From Zunongwangia profunda SM-A87 (lineage in GTDB: Bacteria; Bacteroidota; Bacteroidia; Flavobacteriales; Flavobacteriaceae), in NCBI RefSeq assembly GCF_000023465.1, contig NC_014041.1, positions 4,517,501 to 4,581,500 of the forward strand: a stretch of 64,000 bases of DNA, written 5' to 3'. Under the pieces are notes generated by a model. That model was not told the origin of the DNA. It did no database searches and worked only from the letters and a program-made list of their open reading frames with translations. Within the stretch, counting starts at the first letter, position 1. Each line of letters opens with the position of its first letter. Below, piece after piece: positions 46,622 to 56,500 of the stretch. The position numbers and the translations under genes are program-made.

Positions 46622-46688
46622 TTGCCTGACCTGGGAAGGAATTAACACTAACCATCAACATTGTTTTCCTTCCCACGACAGGACTTAA
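46622..46688. repeat. structured intergenic repeat R4
   Basis: Arms TTGCCTGA and ACAGGACTTAAT enclose the inner stem GGGAAGGAA/TTCCTTCCC. The loop carries CTAACCATCAACATTG, identical at its core to R2. It sits just right of R3. Confidence 0.65.
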
Positions 46689-46774
46689 TGACTACCCAAG
46701 ATATCCCAGACATCTTATTTACTTCTGTTAACTAATAAACCAGAGCAACAAAAGATGCTTAGGGAAGGGATTAC

Positions 46775-46861
46775 CTATTGAATAGTCTTTTGTATTTTGC
46801 CATATTTAAACTTCCTACTACCATATTATCGGTTTCTTACTTTGTTTATTTACACTCAATT
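46775..46861 (-). pseudogene. decayed C-terminus of a DUF3347 gene
   Basis: On the minus strand the last 17 or so codons read YGSRKFKYGKIQKTIQ followed by a stop. This aligns with the ends of the intact DUF3347 proteins ([17 protein letters not shown]). Upstream a stop codon replaces one tyrosine (VRNR*YGS versus VKNPYYGS), and a frameshift is needed to continue the homology to LSTSNEV. It overlaps the end of the DoxX gene by a few bases. It is a genuine remnant of a further DUF3347 copy. Confidence 0.7.
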
Positions 46862-47287
46862 ATTTCCTTTTGCAATTAGGCTGTCCAATTCCATATACTT
46901 TTCTTTCATTAGGCTTAACGCAAAAGCTCCAGCAGAAGCTGTAAAGACTGAAAAGTCTAATGCTCCTTTTATTCCAGTGGAAAATGTCATTGAAAGCGCA
47001 AATAGTAGCAGTAAAAATCCACTCCATTTTGCGAACAATTCTGTTTTAAATCCAATTATCAAGAAGAATGCAAAAATAATTTCAGCTGCGGTTGCAATAA
47101 TTCCGATTGTTGAAATTAATGAGTCCGGAATCCAAGGATTTATCTGTTGTGTGTAGTTAAGAAAATTATCCCAATTCCCCCACACAGAAACATCTTTGTT
47201 CCACAATCCAAATCTATCAGCTACTGCCGATAAAAATCCGATTGATATTGCAAGTCGCAAAAAGAGTTTGATTATTTTAGTCCTCAT
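46856..47287 (-). CDS. DoxX family membrane protein
   Basis: A 143-residue protein with four hydrophobic helices. It follows the DoxX/SURF4-like pattern: KLFLRLAISIGFLSAVADRFGLW near the N-terminus and a GFLLLLFALSMTFSTGIKGALDFS segment near the C-terminus. DoxX-type proteins are linked to thiosulfate:quinone oxidoreduction or membrane redox stress, but the role here is not determinable. It lies 56 bases after the DUF3347 gene and overlaps the decayed DUF3347 relic. Confidence 0.83.
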   Translation of the reverse strand: MRTKIIKLFLRLAISIGFLSAVADRFGLWNKDVSVWGNWDNFLNYTQQINPWIPDSLISTIGIIATAAEIIFAFFLIIGFKTELFAKWSGFLLLLFALSMTFSTGIKGALDFSVFTASAGAFALSLMKEKYMELDSLIAKGNN

Positions 47288-47343
47288 CTTTGATTATTGT
47301 TGGTTGCTTAATTCTCTTGATTTTGGTCAAAAGGATTACAACT

Positions 47344-47904
47344 TTACTGAATTGTCTTTTGAACTTTCCCACATTTAAGCATTTTGCTGCCATAGTAGGG
47401 GTTTTTTACTTCATTACTTGTACTTAACCAAGCACTTCCTTTATCGTACATTGGGCAAAATTGTTCATATAACGTGCTTTTTGTACCCGTAATAGCTACC
47501 ATATCAGTAATATCCTTACTTAACGTTTTAAAGTGCTCGCGTTGGTGGTCTATCGCACTTTCAGAAATATGTTCTGCGTGCTCGGTAGCATCTTCTATGA
47601 TATCGGCCAGCTCTTTTTGTTGTTCTTTTGAGTAACTACTCTTATCGAATTTTTTAAGAGAGGCTACCAATTTAGAACCTGATTGTGCCGCTTTCTTGGT
47701 GTCATCGCCTACCAAAGCATCTTTCAACATAAAATAATCGGCAAGAACCGTTTCTGCCGCTGGATTCATTTTGTCCATTTTCATTTTACTATGATCCATT
47801 TCCATTTCACCGTGCTTGTGGTTCATTTTTTCTTTTTCCTGGGCGTTGGTAAAAGAAACTGCTAACAATAGCATTACTGCTATACTCATTTTTAAATTTT
47901 TCAT
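47344..47904 (-). CDS. DUF3347 domain periplasmic protein (copper-island copy A)
   Basis: A 186-residue exported protein (signal peptide [22 protein letters not shown]) with a histidine/methionine-rich N-terminal segment ([23 protein letters not shown]) typical of copper-binding proteins. The DUF3347 domain follows: [99 protein letters not shown]. It is a close paralogue of the gene at 48381 and of the C-terminus of the CusB-like adaptor. Confidence 0.92.
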   Translation of the reverse strand: MKNLKMSIAVMLLLAVSFTNAQEKEKMNHKHGEMEMDHSKMKMDKMNPAAETVLADYFMLKDALVGDDTKKAAQSGSKLVASLKKFDKSSYSKEQQKELADIIEDATEHAEHISESAIDHQREHFKTLSKDITDMVAITGTKSTLYEQFCPMYDKGSAWLSTSNEVKNPYYGSKMLKCGKVQKTIQ

Positions 47905-47927
47905 TTTTATTATTTTTAAATTATTGT

Positions 47928-48380
47928 TTATAAACTATCTTTTAATTGTGTGATAAAATTGATTAATTCTTCTGCCTCCGCTTCAGAAAACTTAGCATCT
48001 TTATGTATCAAAGTGTAAGAATCCAAAGGCATTTCTCCGCTTTCTATCTGTTTGATAATTGATCGAAGTTTACTTGATTTTCTTCGGCTTGAAAGCGAAT
48101 CCCATTCGTTAAAATTAAGTTCGGCCTTGCCTTCTTTAATGTGGTCTTCCAAAAACCAAGCAGCGGGTTGAATCTTATTATACCAAGGATATTGCGTATT
48201 GTTACTGTGACAATCATAGCAGGATACCTGTAATTTTTTCTGAATAGTTTCAGGAACATTATGTACCAACATAAAATCAGTTTCGGGAACCGTATAACTT
48301 TGATTGCGTTCCGTGGGAATAAATTGAATCCCCACAAACCCTACCAGTGCTATTATTGCTATGATTTTTAAAATTTTCAT
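47928..48380 (-). CDS. haem-binding domain protein (mono-haem c-type)
   Basis: A 150-residue protein with a membrane anchor (residues 3-18, [15 protein letters not shown]) and a single c-type haem motif CYDCH near residue 55 ([18 protein letters not shown]). The remainder, [70 protein letters not shown], matches the haem_bd family of Bacteroidota. It is immediately next to the DUF3347 gene at 48381 (no gap). It probably transfers electrons in the periplasm during copper handling. Confidence 0.92.
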   Translation of the reverse strand: MKILKIIAIIALVGFVGIQFIPTERNQSYTVPETDFMLVHNVPETIQKKLQVSCYDCHSNNTQYPWYNKIQPAAWFLEDHIKEGKAELNFNEWDSLSSRRKSSKLRSIIKQIESGEMPLDSYTLIHKDAKFSEAEAEELINFITQLKDSL

Positions 48381-48968
48381 TTAATTGATTTCCTTTTGCA
48401 TTTCACCACAGGTCAACATTTTACTTCCATAATAAGGATTCTTAACGTCCTTGCTCATACTTAACCAATTACTACCTCCATCATACATTGGGCAGAATAG
48501 TTGATACAAGGTGTTTTCTGTACCGGTTATAGCAACCATATCTGTTACATCCTTACTTATGATTTTAAAATGTTCTCGCTGGTGTGCTATATCACTTTCT
48601 GAAATATGTTCTGCGTGTTCTGTGGCATCTTCCATAATATCCTTGAGTTCCTGTTGCTCACTATCTGAATAGCTGGATGCATCAAAATTTCCAAAAGTAC
48701 TTGCAAGCGTTGCTCCCAATTCTTTTGCCTTATCATTGTCATCGCCTACAAGTGCATCTTTCAAGTTGAAATAATCTTTCAGGATTGCTTCTGCTTTTGC
48801 GTCTTGGTTGTCACTCATTGCCATATCATCTTTGTCATCCATAGACTCTTGGTACATCTCATTGCTCATAGGTGCAGCTGGTTCATCTTTTTTTCCGTCC
48901 TTACAGGATATAGCCGTAAGGGTTAAGGTCATTACTAAAATACCGACGGTCATTTTTAATTTTTTCAT
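48381..48968 (-). CDS. DUF3347 domain lipoprotein (copper-island copy B)
   Basis: A 195-residue lipoprotein with lipobox LTAISC (cysteine near residue 22) and an acidic, methionine-rich linker ([23 protein letters not shown]). The DUF3347 domain has [76 protein letters not shown] and [19 protein letters not shown]. It is closely related to copy A, so the pair arose by duplication. It is directly coupled to the haem-binding gene. Confidence 0.92.
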   Translation of the reverse strand: MKKLKMTVGILVMTLTLTAISCKDGKKDEPAAPMSNEMYQESMDDKDDMAMSDNQDAKAEAILKDYFNLKDALVGDDNDKAKELGATLASTFGNFDASSYSDSEQQELKDIMEDATEHAEHISESDIAHQREHFKIISKDVTDMVAITGTENTLYQLFCPMYDGGSNWLSMSKDVKNPYYGSKMLTCGEMQKEIN

Positions 48969-49087
48969 TTTAATTTCGATTTTAATAGTTAATATTTGAT
49001 TTTAATTTATTGTTATACCTGTTTACACAGCTTAATTTTTTTTTACATAGTGCTATGTCTAACAGATTTTTGGATTGCTTCTTTTTT

Positions 49088-49282
49088 TTATTTCTTTGAG
49101 CCTATAGCCTGCTTAATTTCTTCATACTCCTCTTTGGTTATCTCTCCTTTAGCGTACCTTTCATCAAGGACATCCATAGCCTTTGAACTTTTAGTCCGCT
49201 TTATTTTCTTTCCTCCTGCATAGATGAAAACACCTAGAATAATAACACCGAAAATGGTTAAGAAATCCCAATTGTAGTCCAT
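49088..49282 (-). CDS. SHOCT domain membrane protein
   Basis: A 64-residue protein with one membrane helix (FLTIFGVIILGVFIYAGGKKI) and a SHOCT C-terminus (KAMDVLDERYAKGEITKEEYEEIKQAIG), a short oligomerisation domain with the typical LDERYAKGEI-TKEEYE pattern. It begins 18 bases after the multicopper oxidase gene ends, so it may be its operon partner. Function unknown. Confidence 0.85.
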   Translation of the reverse strand: MDYNWDFLTIFGVIILGVFIYAGGKKIKRTKSSKAMDVLDERYAKGEITKEEYEEIKQAIGSKK

Positions 49283-49300
49283 CGTTTTATTTTTTAGTCA

Positions 49301-51688
49301 TTAAAATCTTAGTGATAATCCTCCACCTGCACCAAAACGGTTATCATAACTTCCCATCAATGAGAAATTTTTGGATAAAAGATATTCAACACCCGTACTC
49401 CAAGTAATCTCTTTTTTGAAATTATCTCCTTGAGGCAGGTCATCTACCCACCCAAAATCTGCTTGGTACTCGTACATCCCAAAAACAATAGTTCTAGGGA
49501 AAATGGTAATAGCACGGCTTAAGCTAATCTGCGGGCGTAGCTTACTATCCATCCTCACATCCAACGTAAATAAGTAGGGCGTAAGGTATCGTATCCCTGC
49601 TATAGCTGTTGTTGTTATTTCTTCAAGGCTATCCTCCATTTCGTTCTCGACATTTACACCGCCAAAAACGGTTAGATAATCATAGAGGTATCTATCGTAG
49701 GCAGCTTCAACCTCCATATTCCTGTTCCAACCATATTCGCCCCTCAAACTGAATTGGTTTCGGATATTTGAAGATATAAGGTTCAAAGTGGTCATATGTG
49801 ATGCGGCATCTATCATTCCGTAGGAATAGAACTGGTCGGTCTCGTCAATAAGTTTAGATACGGGATATTCCTTCAACCTTGGATCCCTAGGGGTATCATA
49901 ACTTACAATACGCGCCATACCTCCCATCATATGGTATAGAATATGACAATGGAAAAACCAATCGCCATATTCATCACCATAAAATTCAATGGTAACTTGT
50001 TTCATTGGTGGAACATTGACTGTGTGTTTTAAGGGTGAGTATTCCCCATTTTCGTTAATGACCCTAAAAAAATGACCGTGTAGGTGCATTGGGTGGTGCA
50101 TCATAGTCAGGTTATTGAAGGTAATCCTAGTTACTTCGTCTCCCTTGATTTTTATTTTATCTGCTTCAGATAGAGGAACCCCATTCAAACTCCAGATATA
50201 GCGCTGCATATTCCCGGTAAGGTTTAATAGGATATCCGTTACAGGAACATCTGGGTCATAATTGGTCTTCTCCGGCGATTTCAAGTAGTCATAGTTATAC
50301 TCTGAAAACATATTCATTCCCTGCATTCCATCTGCTTCGTCCATTTTCATATCATCCATTTGAGAGGCCTTTTTCATTTTGGTATCCATTTTTGTGTCCA
50401 TCCCTGCCATTTTGGAATGGTCCATCTGCATTGAATCCTTTTTCATATCCATTTGCATTTCGTCCATTTTATGCTTCTTCATTTCCATACCCTTCATATT
50501 GGACTTGTCCATATTCATTGTACCCATATCCATATCTTTCATTCCTTCCATCTGCATTCCCCATTTTTCTTTCATCTCGTAACGCTCATCTTTGCCTGGT
50601 CGGAACTTTAAAGCGGGTGCACCCATTTTCATTTTCATTTTGGCCATTTGTTGCATCATCCCTATTTTATCAGGTTTGGATACATCGGGTGCAGCAACAA
50701 TAGGTCCTTGGCCTAGGTATGCCGTTGCGGTACCAGAGCCGTCTTGGGCCATAATTTTATATTCCAGTTTGCCGTTCTCCGGTATGGTTACGATAAAATC
50801 ATAGGTTTCAGCGACCCCTATAAATGTCTTGTTATGCTTAACCGGTACTACATCTTTACCGTCTGCCGAGACAAGCAAAGGGTCAGGGCCGCCAAAGGCC
50901 ATCCAGAACGAAGTAGAAGCAGAGCCGTCTATAATGCGAAGGCGCACTTTTTCGCCAGGTTTAAACTCGGGGTACTCCACTTTTTCTTCTCCATTAATTA
51001 AGAACGCTGGGTAATACACATCTGCCACATCTGCACTTTCCATACGCTGTCTCCAAAAATTTAATTGCGCCCCAAATGCGCCCCTTGCAATTACTTGGTT
51101 AAGCGGCGTAGCTGTTCCTTTTCTTATATTGTACCATTCTGTACCTCGCTTTAAAAACCGAAGTACATCCCGCGGTTTTTCGTTGGTCCAGTCAGATAGT
51201 ACCAAAACCTGCTCTTTATCATACTCCAAGGTTTTTTCTTTGGGCTGTATTACAATTGAGCCGTAAACACCGCTCTGTTCCTGCAACATTGTATGGGAAT
51301 GGTACCAATAGGTGCCGTTTTGCTTTATTGCGAATTCATATTTTAGTGTTTTACCGGGTTCTATGGGCGGTGTAGAAAGGTAGGGTACCCCATCATAAAA
51401 ATTGGGCAACAACAAGCCGTGCCAATGGATGGATGTCTCCACGCTCATTTCATTTTTTACATAGATTACTGCGTACTCCCCTTCGGTAAATTCGAGCGTT
51501 GGCCCTGGAATACCTCCGTTGACGGTCATCCCTTTTACTTCTTTACCGGCTTTATTAACCATTTCTTCCTTTAGGGTCAACGTGTATTCGTGAACGGGTA
51601 GATTATCGACATTACCTTCCACGGACTGTGCAGATGCTGTATAGGTACACAGTAACAAAAGAATAAATGCATAGCTTATTTTTTTCAT
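49301..51688 (-). CDS. multicopper oxidase (CopA/PcoA-like) fused to a CopB-like outer membrane barrel
   Basis: A 795-residue protein. After a signal peptide, three cupredoxin-type domains carry the copper motifs: HWHG at residues 88-91, HSH at 130-132, HHPMHLHGHF at about 531-540 and HCHILYHMMGGM at about 580-591, so T1, T2 and T3 copper sites should be intact. A Met/Lys-rich insert (about 345-465, repeated MKMDKSNMKGMEM-type runs) resembles CopA copper-binding segments. From about residue 615 to the end, alternating aromatic/charged strands (ending GLSLRF) look like the CopB outer membrane protein that is normally separate. The protein thus appears to join periplasmic Cu(I) oxidation to a membrane anchor. 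Confidence 0.88.
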   Translation of the reverse strand: MKKISYAFILLLLCTYTASAQSVEGNVDNLPVHEYTLTLKEEMVNKAGKEVKGMTVNGGIPGPTLEFTEGEYAVIYVKNEMSVETSIHWHGLLLPNFYDGVPYLSTPPIEPGKTLKYEFAIKQNGTYWYHSHTMLQEQSGVYGSIVIQPKEKTLEYDKEQVLVLSDWTNEKPRDVLRFLKRGTEWYNIRKGTATPLNQVIARGAFGAQLNFWRQRMESADVADVYYPAFLINGEEKVEYPEFKPGEKVRLRIIDGSASTSFWMAFGGPDPLLVSADGKDVVPVKHNKTFIGVAETYDFIVTIPENGKLEYKIMAQDGSGTATAYLGQGPIVAAPDVSKPDKIGMMQQMAKMKMKMGAPALKFRPGKDERYEMKEKWGMQMEGMKDMDMGTMNMDKSNMKGMEMKKHKMDEMQMDMKKDSMQMDHSKMAGMDTKMDTKMKKASQMDDMKMDEADGMQGMNMFSEYNYDYLKSPEKTNYDPDVPVTDILLNLTGNMQRYIWSLNGVPLSEADKIKIKGDEVTRITFNNLTMMHHPMHLHGHFFRVINENGEYSPLKHTVNVPPMKQVTIEFYGDEYGDWFFHCHILYHMMGGMARIVSYDTPRDPRLKEYPVSKLIDETDQFYSYGMIDAASHMTTLNLISSNIRNQFSLRGEYGWNRNMEVEAAYDRYLYDYLTVFGGVNVENEMEDSLEEITTTAIAGIRYLTPYLFTLDVRMDSKLRPQISLSRAITIFPRTIVFGMYEYQADFGWVDDLPQGDNFKKEITWSTGVEYLLSKNFSLMGSYDNRFGAGGGLSLRF

Positions 51689-51752
51689 AAGATTACTTTT
51701 TTTAAAATTAATATTGATTATGAGAAGTTTGTGTCATAATTATGGTTGTTAT

Positions 51753-52319
51753 CTACCTTATTTGATCTAAAGGGTTTCTAATACTTTTTTGATTATTCTT
51801 ATAATTAGTCAGACTCATACCAGTTTCACTTTTAAACAGCCTACTTAAATGATTTACATTACTGTAATCAAGCAGCTGACTTATCTCCGTAAAATTACCC
51901 TCTTGTAATTGAATCAGCTCTTTCACTCTTTCTATCTTGAGTTTTATAAAGTATTTTTCTATGGTAATATGCTCCGTAACAGAAAATATTTTACTGATTT
52001 TTGAGTACTCAAGGTTTAATTTACTTTCCAAATGCTTGGACAGCGTTTTATTTAATTGAAGTGGTAATTTTTGTAATAATTTAATAAGTTCAATTTTAAC
52101 TTGCTCTACTAATTGCTGGTCTTGCGCCAGTAAAATTTCGAAACCATTGTTTTCTAAAACATTTTTTATATTTTCAAAATCATCTATAGATTTCTCTTCG
52201 TAAATAATAGAACCCAATTCAATATGCTTTAAGTGAATCCCTAATGTTTCAACATCACTCTGGATTGTTTTAATACAGCGATTACACACCATATTTTTTA
52301 TAAATAATTTCTTTTCCAT
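51753..52319 (-). CDS. compact HMA-like/AraC-type metal-responsive regulator (copy 2)
   Basis: A 188-residue homologue of the protein at 31412. Its HMA-like N-terminus is MEKKLFIKNMVCNRC (C12 and C15, as in copy 1), and the AraC domain ends NFTEISQLLDYSNVNHLSRLFKSETGMSLTNYKNNQ. The lengths and motif positions agree, but the two differ widely in sequence, so they may sense different metals or promoters. It starts four bases after the TolC gene ends. The order CusA, TolC, AraC on one strand suggests autoregulation of the pump. Confidence 0.8.
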   Translation of the reverse strand: MEKKLFIKNMVCNRCIKTIQSDVETLGIHLKHIELGSIIYEEKSIDDFENIKNVLENNGFEILLAQDQQLVEQVKIELIKLLQKLPLQLNKTLSKHLESKLNLEYSKISKIFSVTEHITIEKYFIKLKIERVKELIQLQEGNFTEISQLLDYSNVNHLSRLFKSETGMSLTNYKNNQKSIRNPLDQIR

Positions 52320-52323
52320 CCGG

Positions 52324-53541
52324 TTAGTTGATTAGGTAATTAACAATTGCAGATTGTGTGTAATACTTCTGTATCGATTCCACTTGATTTAACTGAAATT
52401 TGAGCTGTAACTCTTGGATATCCAGCACATCATTAAAATCAATGGTGCCCGTTTCATAGTTTTTAATGAGAATTTCTTCAGCATCTTCTGCTTGTTTCAG
52501 ATTGTTCTCTTGTGTATTATATGCTATTCGTGCTTGGTTGCGTTGCGATATTGCTTTTGCGAAAGCGGATTCCAAAACATTCAATCGTTGTGCTTTTTGA
52601 GTCTCGATTTCTTGTTGGCGCAAGTCATTTTGCCTTGAAATAGATTTATACCGATTATTAAAAATGGGAATGGAAACTGAAACCATAGGCATTAGTATAT
52701 CCTTTCCATTGTCTATTGGATTCATATCCGCTCGCTCGCTCACTGGTAGATAATCAACCCCAAAACCAAACATAGGTAATGCCTCACGCTGGTTGAGCAA
52801 TTCAGATTGTGCTATAGATTCGTAGAGTTTATCATATTTAAGCAGTTCAGGATTAAGTGATAGTGCATCTCTACCAGATACGGCGTTTTCACTTGGAATT
52901 TCCATTAATGTGACCACATCAACCATCATAGTTCCATCACGATTGAGTAGCTTATTGAAGGTGATTTGTTCTGACCCAAATTCCTCTTCGAGCACCTCTT
53001 TTTGCTGTTGCAATTCATTTTGACGAATCTGTAATCTCAAAACGTCAACAGAAGATGCCTTGCCTACTTCAACCGATGTAAGGGCAAGACGCTCATAGGT
53101 TTCTAATAATTTAATGTTCTTATCGAGCACCCTTTGCTTTGCTTGTATTTCATACAAACGATAATAGGATTGAGCTACAGAAAGTGCCAGTTTTCTTTTG
53201 GCAATTATGATTTCCACATATTCAGCTTCAGCCATTGAGGCTGCATAATTTTCTCTTGCCGTTATGGTCCCGAACCAAGGCAACATTTGCTTAAAGCCAA
53301 TACGTGCTCTCTGCGCCCCAACACGGGTCTCGGGCTCACTGACAAAGTACCCAGCACTCACTTCAGTATTAGGCAGCCAGTTTGCTTCGTTCACTTTTTC
53401 TTCGGCGATGTTATAGCGCAGTTCAAAGGCTTGAATCTCGGGGTTGTTAGATTGTGCCTCTTCAATGTATGATTGTAGTTGTTGCGCTTTCGCGAAAGCG
53501 GAAACAAACAAAAGACAGGTAATAATTTTTATATTTTTCAT
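52324..53541 (-). CDS. TolC family outer membrane efflux protein (CusC-like)
   Basis: A 405-residue protein with a short signal peptide (LFVSAFAKAQQ) and two repeated coiled-coil/beta-barrel modules typical of TolC/outer membrane efflux proteins: the segment SYIEEAQSNNPEIQAFELRYNIAEEKVNEANW (family motif) and the second repeat with ALSLNPELLKYDKLYESIAQSEL. It should form the outer membrane exit for the CusA pump. Its start codon overlaps the stop of CusA by four bases (ATGA). A palindrome CGCTTTCGCGAAAGCG lies in its signal-peptide coding region. Confidence 0.92.
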   Translation of the reverse strand: MKNIKIITCLLFVSAFAKAQQLQSYIEEAQSNNPEIQAFELRYNIAEEKVNEANWLPNTEVSAGYFVSEPETRVGAQRARIGFKQMLPWFGTITARENYAASMAEAEYVEIIIAKRKLALSVAQSYYRLYEIQAKQRVLDKNIKLLETYERLALTSVEVGKASSVDVLRLQIRQNELQQQKEVLEEEFGSEQITFNKLLNRDGTMMVDVVTLMEIPSENAVSGRDALSLNPELLKYDKLYESIAQSELLNQREALPMFGFGVDYLPVSERADMNPIDNGKDILMPMVSVSIPIFNNRYKSISRQNDLRQQEIETQKAQRLNVLESAFAKAISQRNQARIAYNTQENNLKQAEDAEEILIKNYETGTIDFNDVLDIQELQLKFQLNQVESIQKYYTQSAIVNYLIN

Positions 53542-56500
53542 TTGTTTGCTCGTTTAAGTTGGTACTCTTTTTTCCAGCTATATAATACTGGTACTAAAAA
53601 GTAGGATGTAATATCTATAATCATCCCACCGAAAATGGGGATTGCCATAGGTATCATAATATCGCTTCCTTTTCCCGTAGAAGTAAGTACAGGTAAGAGT
53701 GCAAGCACGGTGGTAACAGTAGTCATCAAACACGGACGAATTCGCTTTCCAGCAGCTTCTAATGTGGCAAGTCGGATTCCTTTTTTATCATTGGGATTCT
53801 CTCTGTCAAAAGTTTGTGTGAGGTAGGTAGCCATAACTACACCATCATCTGTTGCGATACCAAAAAGCGCAATAAAGCCAACCCAGACAGCAACACTTAG
53901 ATTGATGGTTTTCATATTGAACAAATCCCGCATATTCTCACCAAAAAAGCTGAAATTGAAGAACCAATCCTGACCGTAAAGCCAAATCATTATAAAGCCA
54001 CCTGCAAAGGCAACTGCGATTCCTGTAAATACCATCAACGAGGTGGAAACAGAACGGAACTGGAAATACAGAATCAAGAAAATAATAAGCAATGCCAAAG
54101 GCACAACTACGGAAAGTGTTTTTTCTGCGCGCAGCTGATTTTCATACGTACCCGTAAAACGGTAATTAATACCTTGTGGCACAATCAAATCACCATTGTC
54201 TATTTTTTGTTGAATGAGCGCTTGGGCATTTTCGACCACATCAACTTCGGCAAAACCATCGAGTTTATCAAACAGTACATACCCTATCAAGAAGGTGTCC
54301 TCACTTTTTATGACCTGTGGACCTTGTTCATAACGTATGTCTACCAATTCGCTCAGTGGAACCGGACTTCCTTTCTCAACCGGAACATAAATATCTTTTA
54401 AATCTTCTGGGTTTGCACGCAACTCACGCGGATAGCGCACTCTTACTCCATACCGCTCACGACCTTCTACCGTTTGAGTAAGCGGCATACCGCCCACAGC
54501 TACCTGAAGTACTTCCTGAACATCCATTATGGAAATTCCATAGCGTGCCAATTGGTCTCGTTTTATATCAATTAGTAAATAGGGCTTGCCCACAATACGG
54601 TCTGCAAAGACAGCTTGTTCTTTTACACCTTCAGCTTGTTTTAAAATGTCTTCGAGCTGTAGACCAAAAGCTTCTATTGTTTTCAAGTCTGGCCCTTTAA
54701 CTTTTATACCCATAGGCGCACGCATACCTGTTTGAAGCATTACGAGCCTTGTCTCGATAGGTTGTAGTTTTGGTGCAGAAGTCACCCCTGGAAATTTGGT
54801 CACTTTCACAATCTCATTCCAGATATCGTCTGGGCTGTCGATTTCTGGCCGCCAGTTTCGGTAATATTCACCGCTGCCGTCTTCAATTAAATCGTTATGG
54901 GTTGCATTTGTTTTTAGTTGCGAGGCCTCATAATTAGCGTCATCATCGATTTCATTATTTGGATTAATAATGAATTTATCATTTTTCAGAACAAATAAAC
55001 CATCATCGTTTACGCGGTAGCGTTGTCTCTCGCCATTCTTGTTTCGCATATATTCAGACTTATACTGAATCACATTTTCATACATCGAGAGCGGCGCAGG
55101 GTCAAGAGCAGATTCTGTTCTACCCGATTTACCTACTACCGTTTCGATTTCAGGAATACTGGCTACGGCCATATCAAGCTGCTGTAACACACGCTTGTTT
55201 TCTTCAACACCTGCGTGTGGCAAGGATGTTGGCATTAACAGGAATGAGCCTTCGTTGAGCGATGGCATAAATTCTTTACCCGTGTTGCGCATTATTATGG
55301 CCCCTAAAATCAACACTGTGGTCGGAATTATTAAAAACAGTAATCGGTTTTGAAGTGCCCAACGTAATATAGTGTCGTAATATTTTTGGAAAATTGAAAA
55401 CGCCCCCAGTAATCCGAAACAGATAATCGCAACAAAAATCAAGTTCATTATAATACCGCGGTCAAAACCTAGTGGTCGCCAGTATTCGGCTAGAAGGAAA
55501 ACAATAGCAATACAAGAAATAACGATATGTATTAGATTGGCTCTTTTTGCCGTGATAATATCGCGTACACTCAAAATTGCAACGATTCCATAGGCAATTA
55601 ATATAATACCCAACCAATAACCATAGAAGATGGCTGTGATACCAAGGACGATGAGAACAGCATTAATAATATATTTAGCGTGCTCCCTAATAGTACTCTT
55701 TTTGAAAAGGAATGCGGCAAATGGTGGTATCAAGAAAAGGGCGATAACCAAAGACGCCGTGAGCGCCATTGTCTTTGTAAATGCGAGTGGACGAAACAAC
55801 TTTCCTTCAGCACCTATCATAGTGAATACAGGAATAAAACTGATAATGGTTGTTAATACTGCCGTTAAAATTGCACCAGAAACTTCAGCAGTTGCATTGT
55901 AGATGATTTCATTTGTGGTGTACTCGATTCCGCTTTCGCGAAAGCGTAATTTTTCATCTTCCAAATGCCGAATCATATTTTCGGCCAGTATAACGCCCAC
56001 ATCCACCATTGTACCTATAGCAATGGCAATCCCTGACAATGCTACAATATTTGCATCTACATCAAAAAGTTTCATTGCAATGAAAACCATTAATACTGCA
56101 ACGGGTAACAAACCTGAAATTAAGATGGATGCGCGTAGGTTGAACACCATTACGATAATGACCAGAATGGTTATTAAGATTTCAAGCGTGAGTGCTTCAT
56201 TAAGCGTGTGTAGGGTCTCTTGAATAAGCTGGGTACGGTCGTAAAAGGGGACAATGGTCACTTGTGAGGTGCGGCCATCTGCCAGAACTTTTGTTGGAAG
56301 CCCAGATGACAGTTCAGCGATTTGCTCTTTTACATTATTGATAACTTCCATAGGGTTGGCGCCATATCGCGCTACCACAACACCACCAACAACTTCGGCA
56401 CCTTCTTTATCTAAAATACCACGACGAGTTTGCGGTCCCAAATGAACAGTTGCGATGTCTTTTATTCGGATAGACGTAAAATTCTCTGAAGTGACCACGG

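Noticed and set aside
39583..46688. Repeats R1-R4 as a true integron cassette array
   Set aside because: Only one side resembles attC cores, the gaps hold several genes each, and there is no integron integrase in the window.
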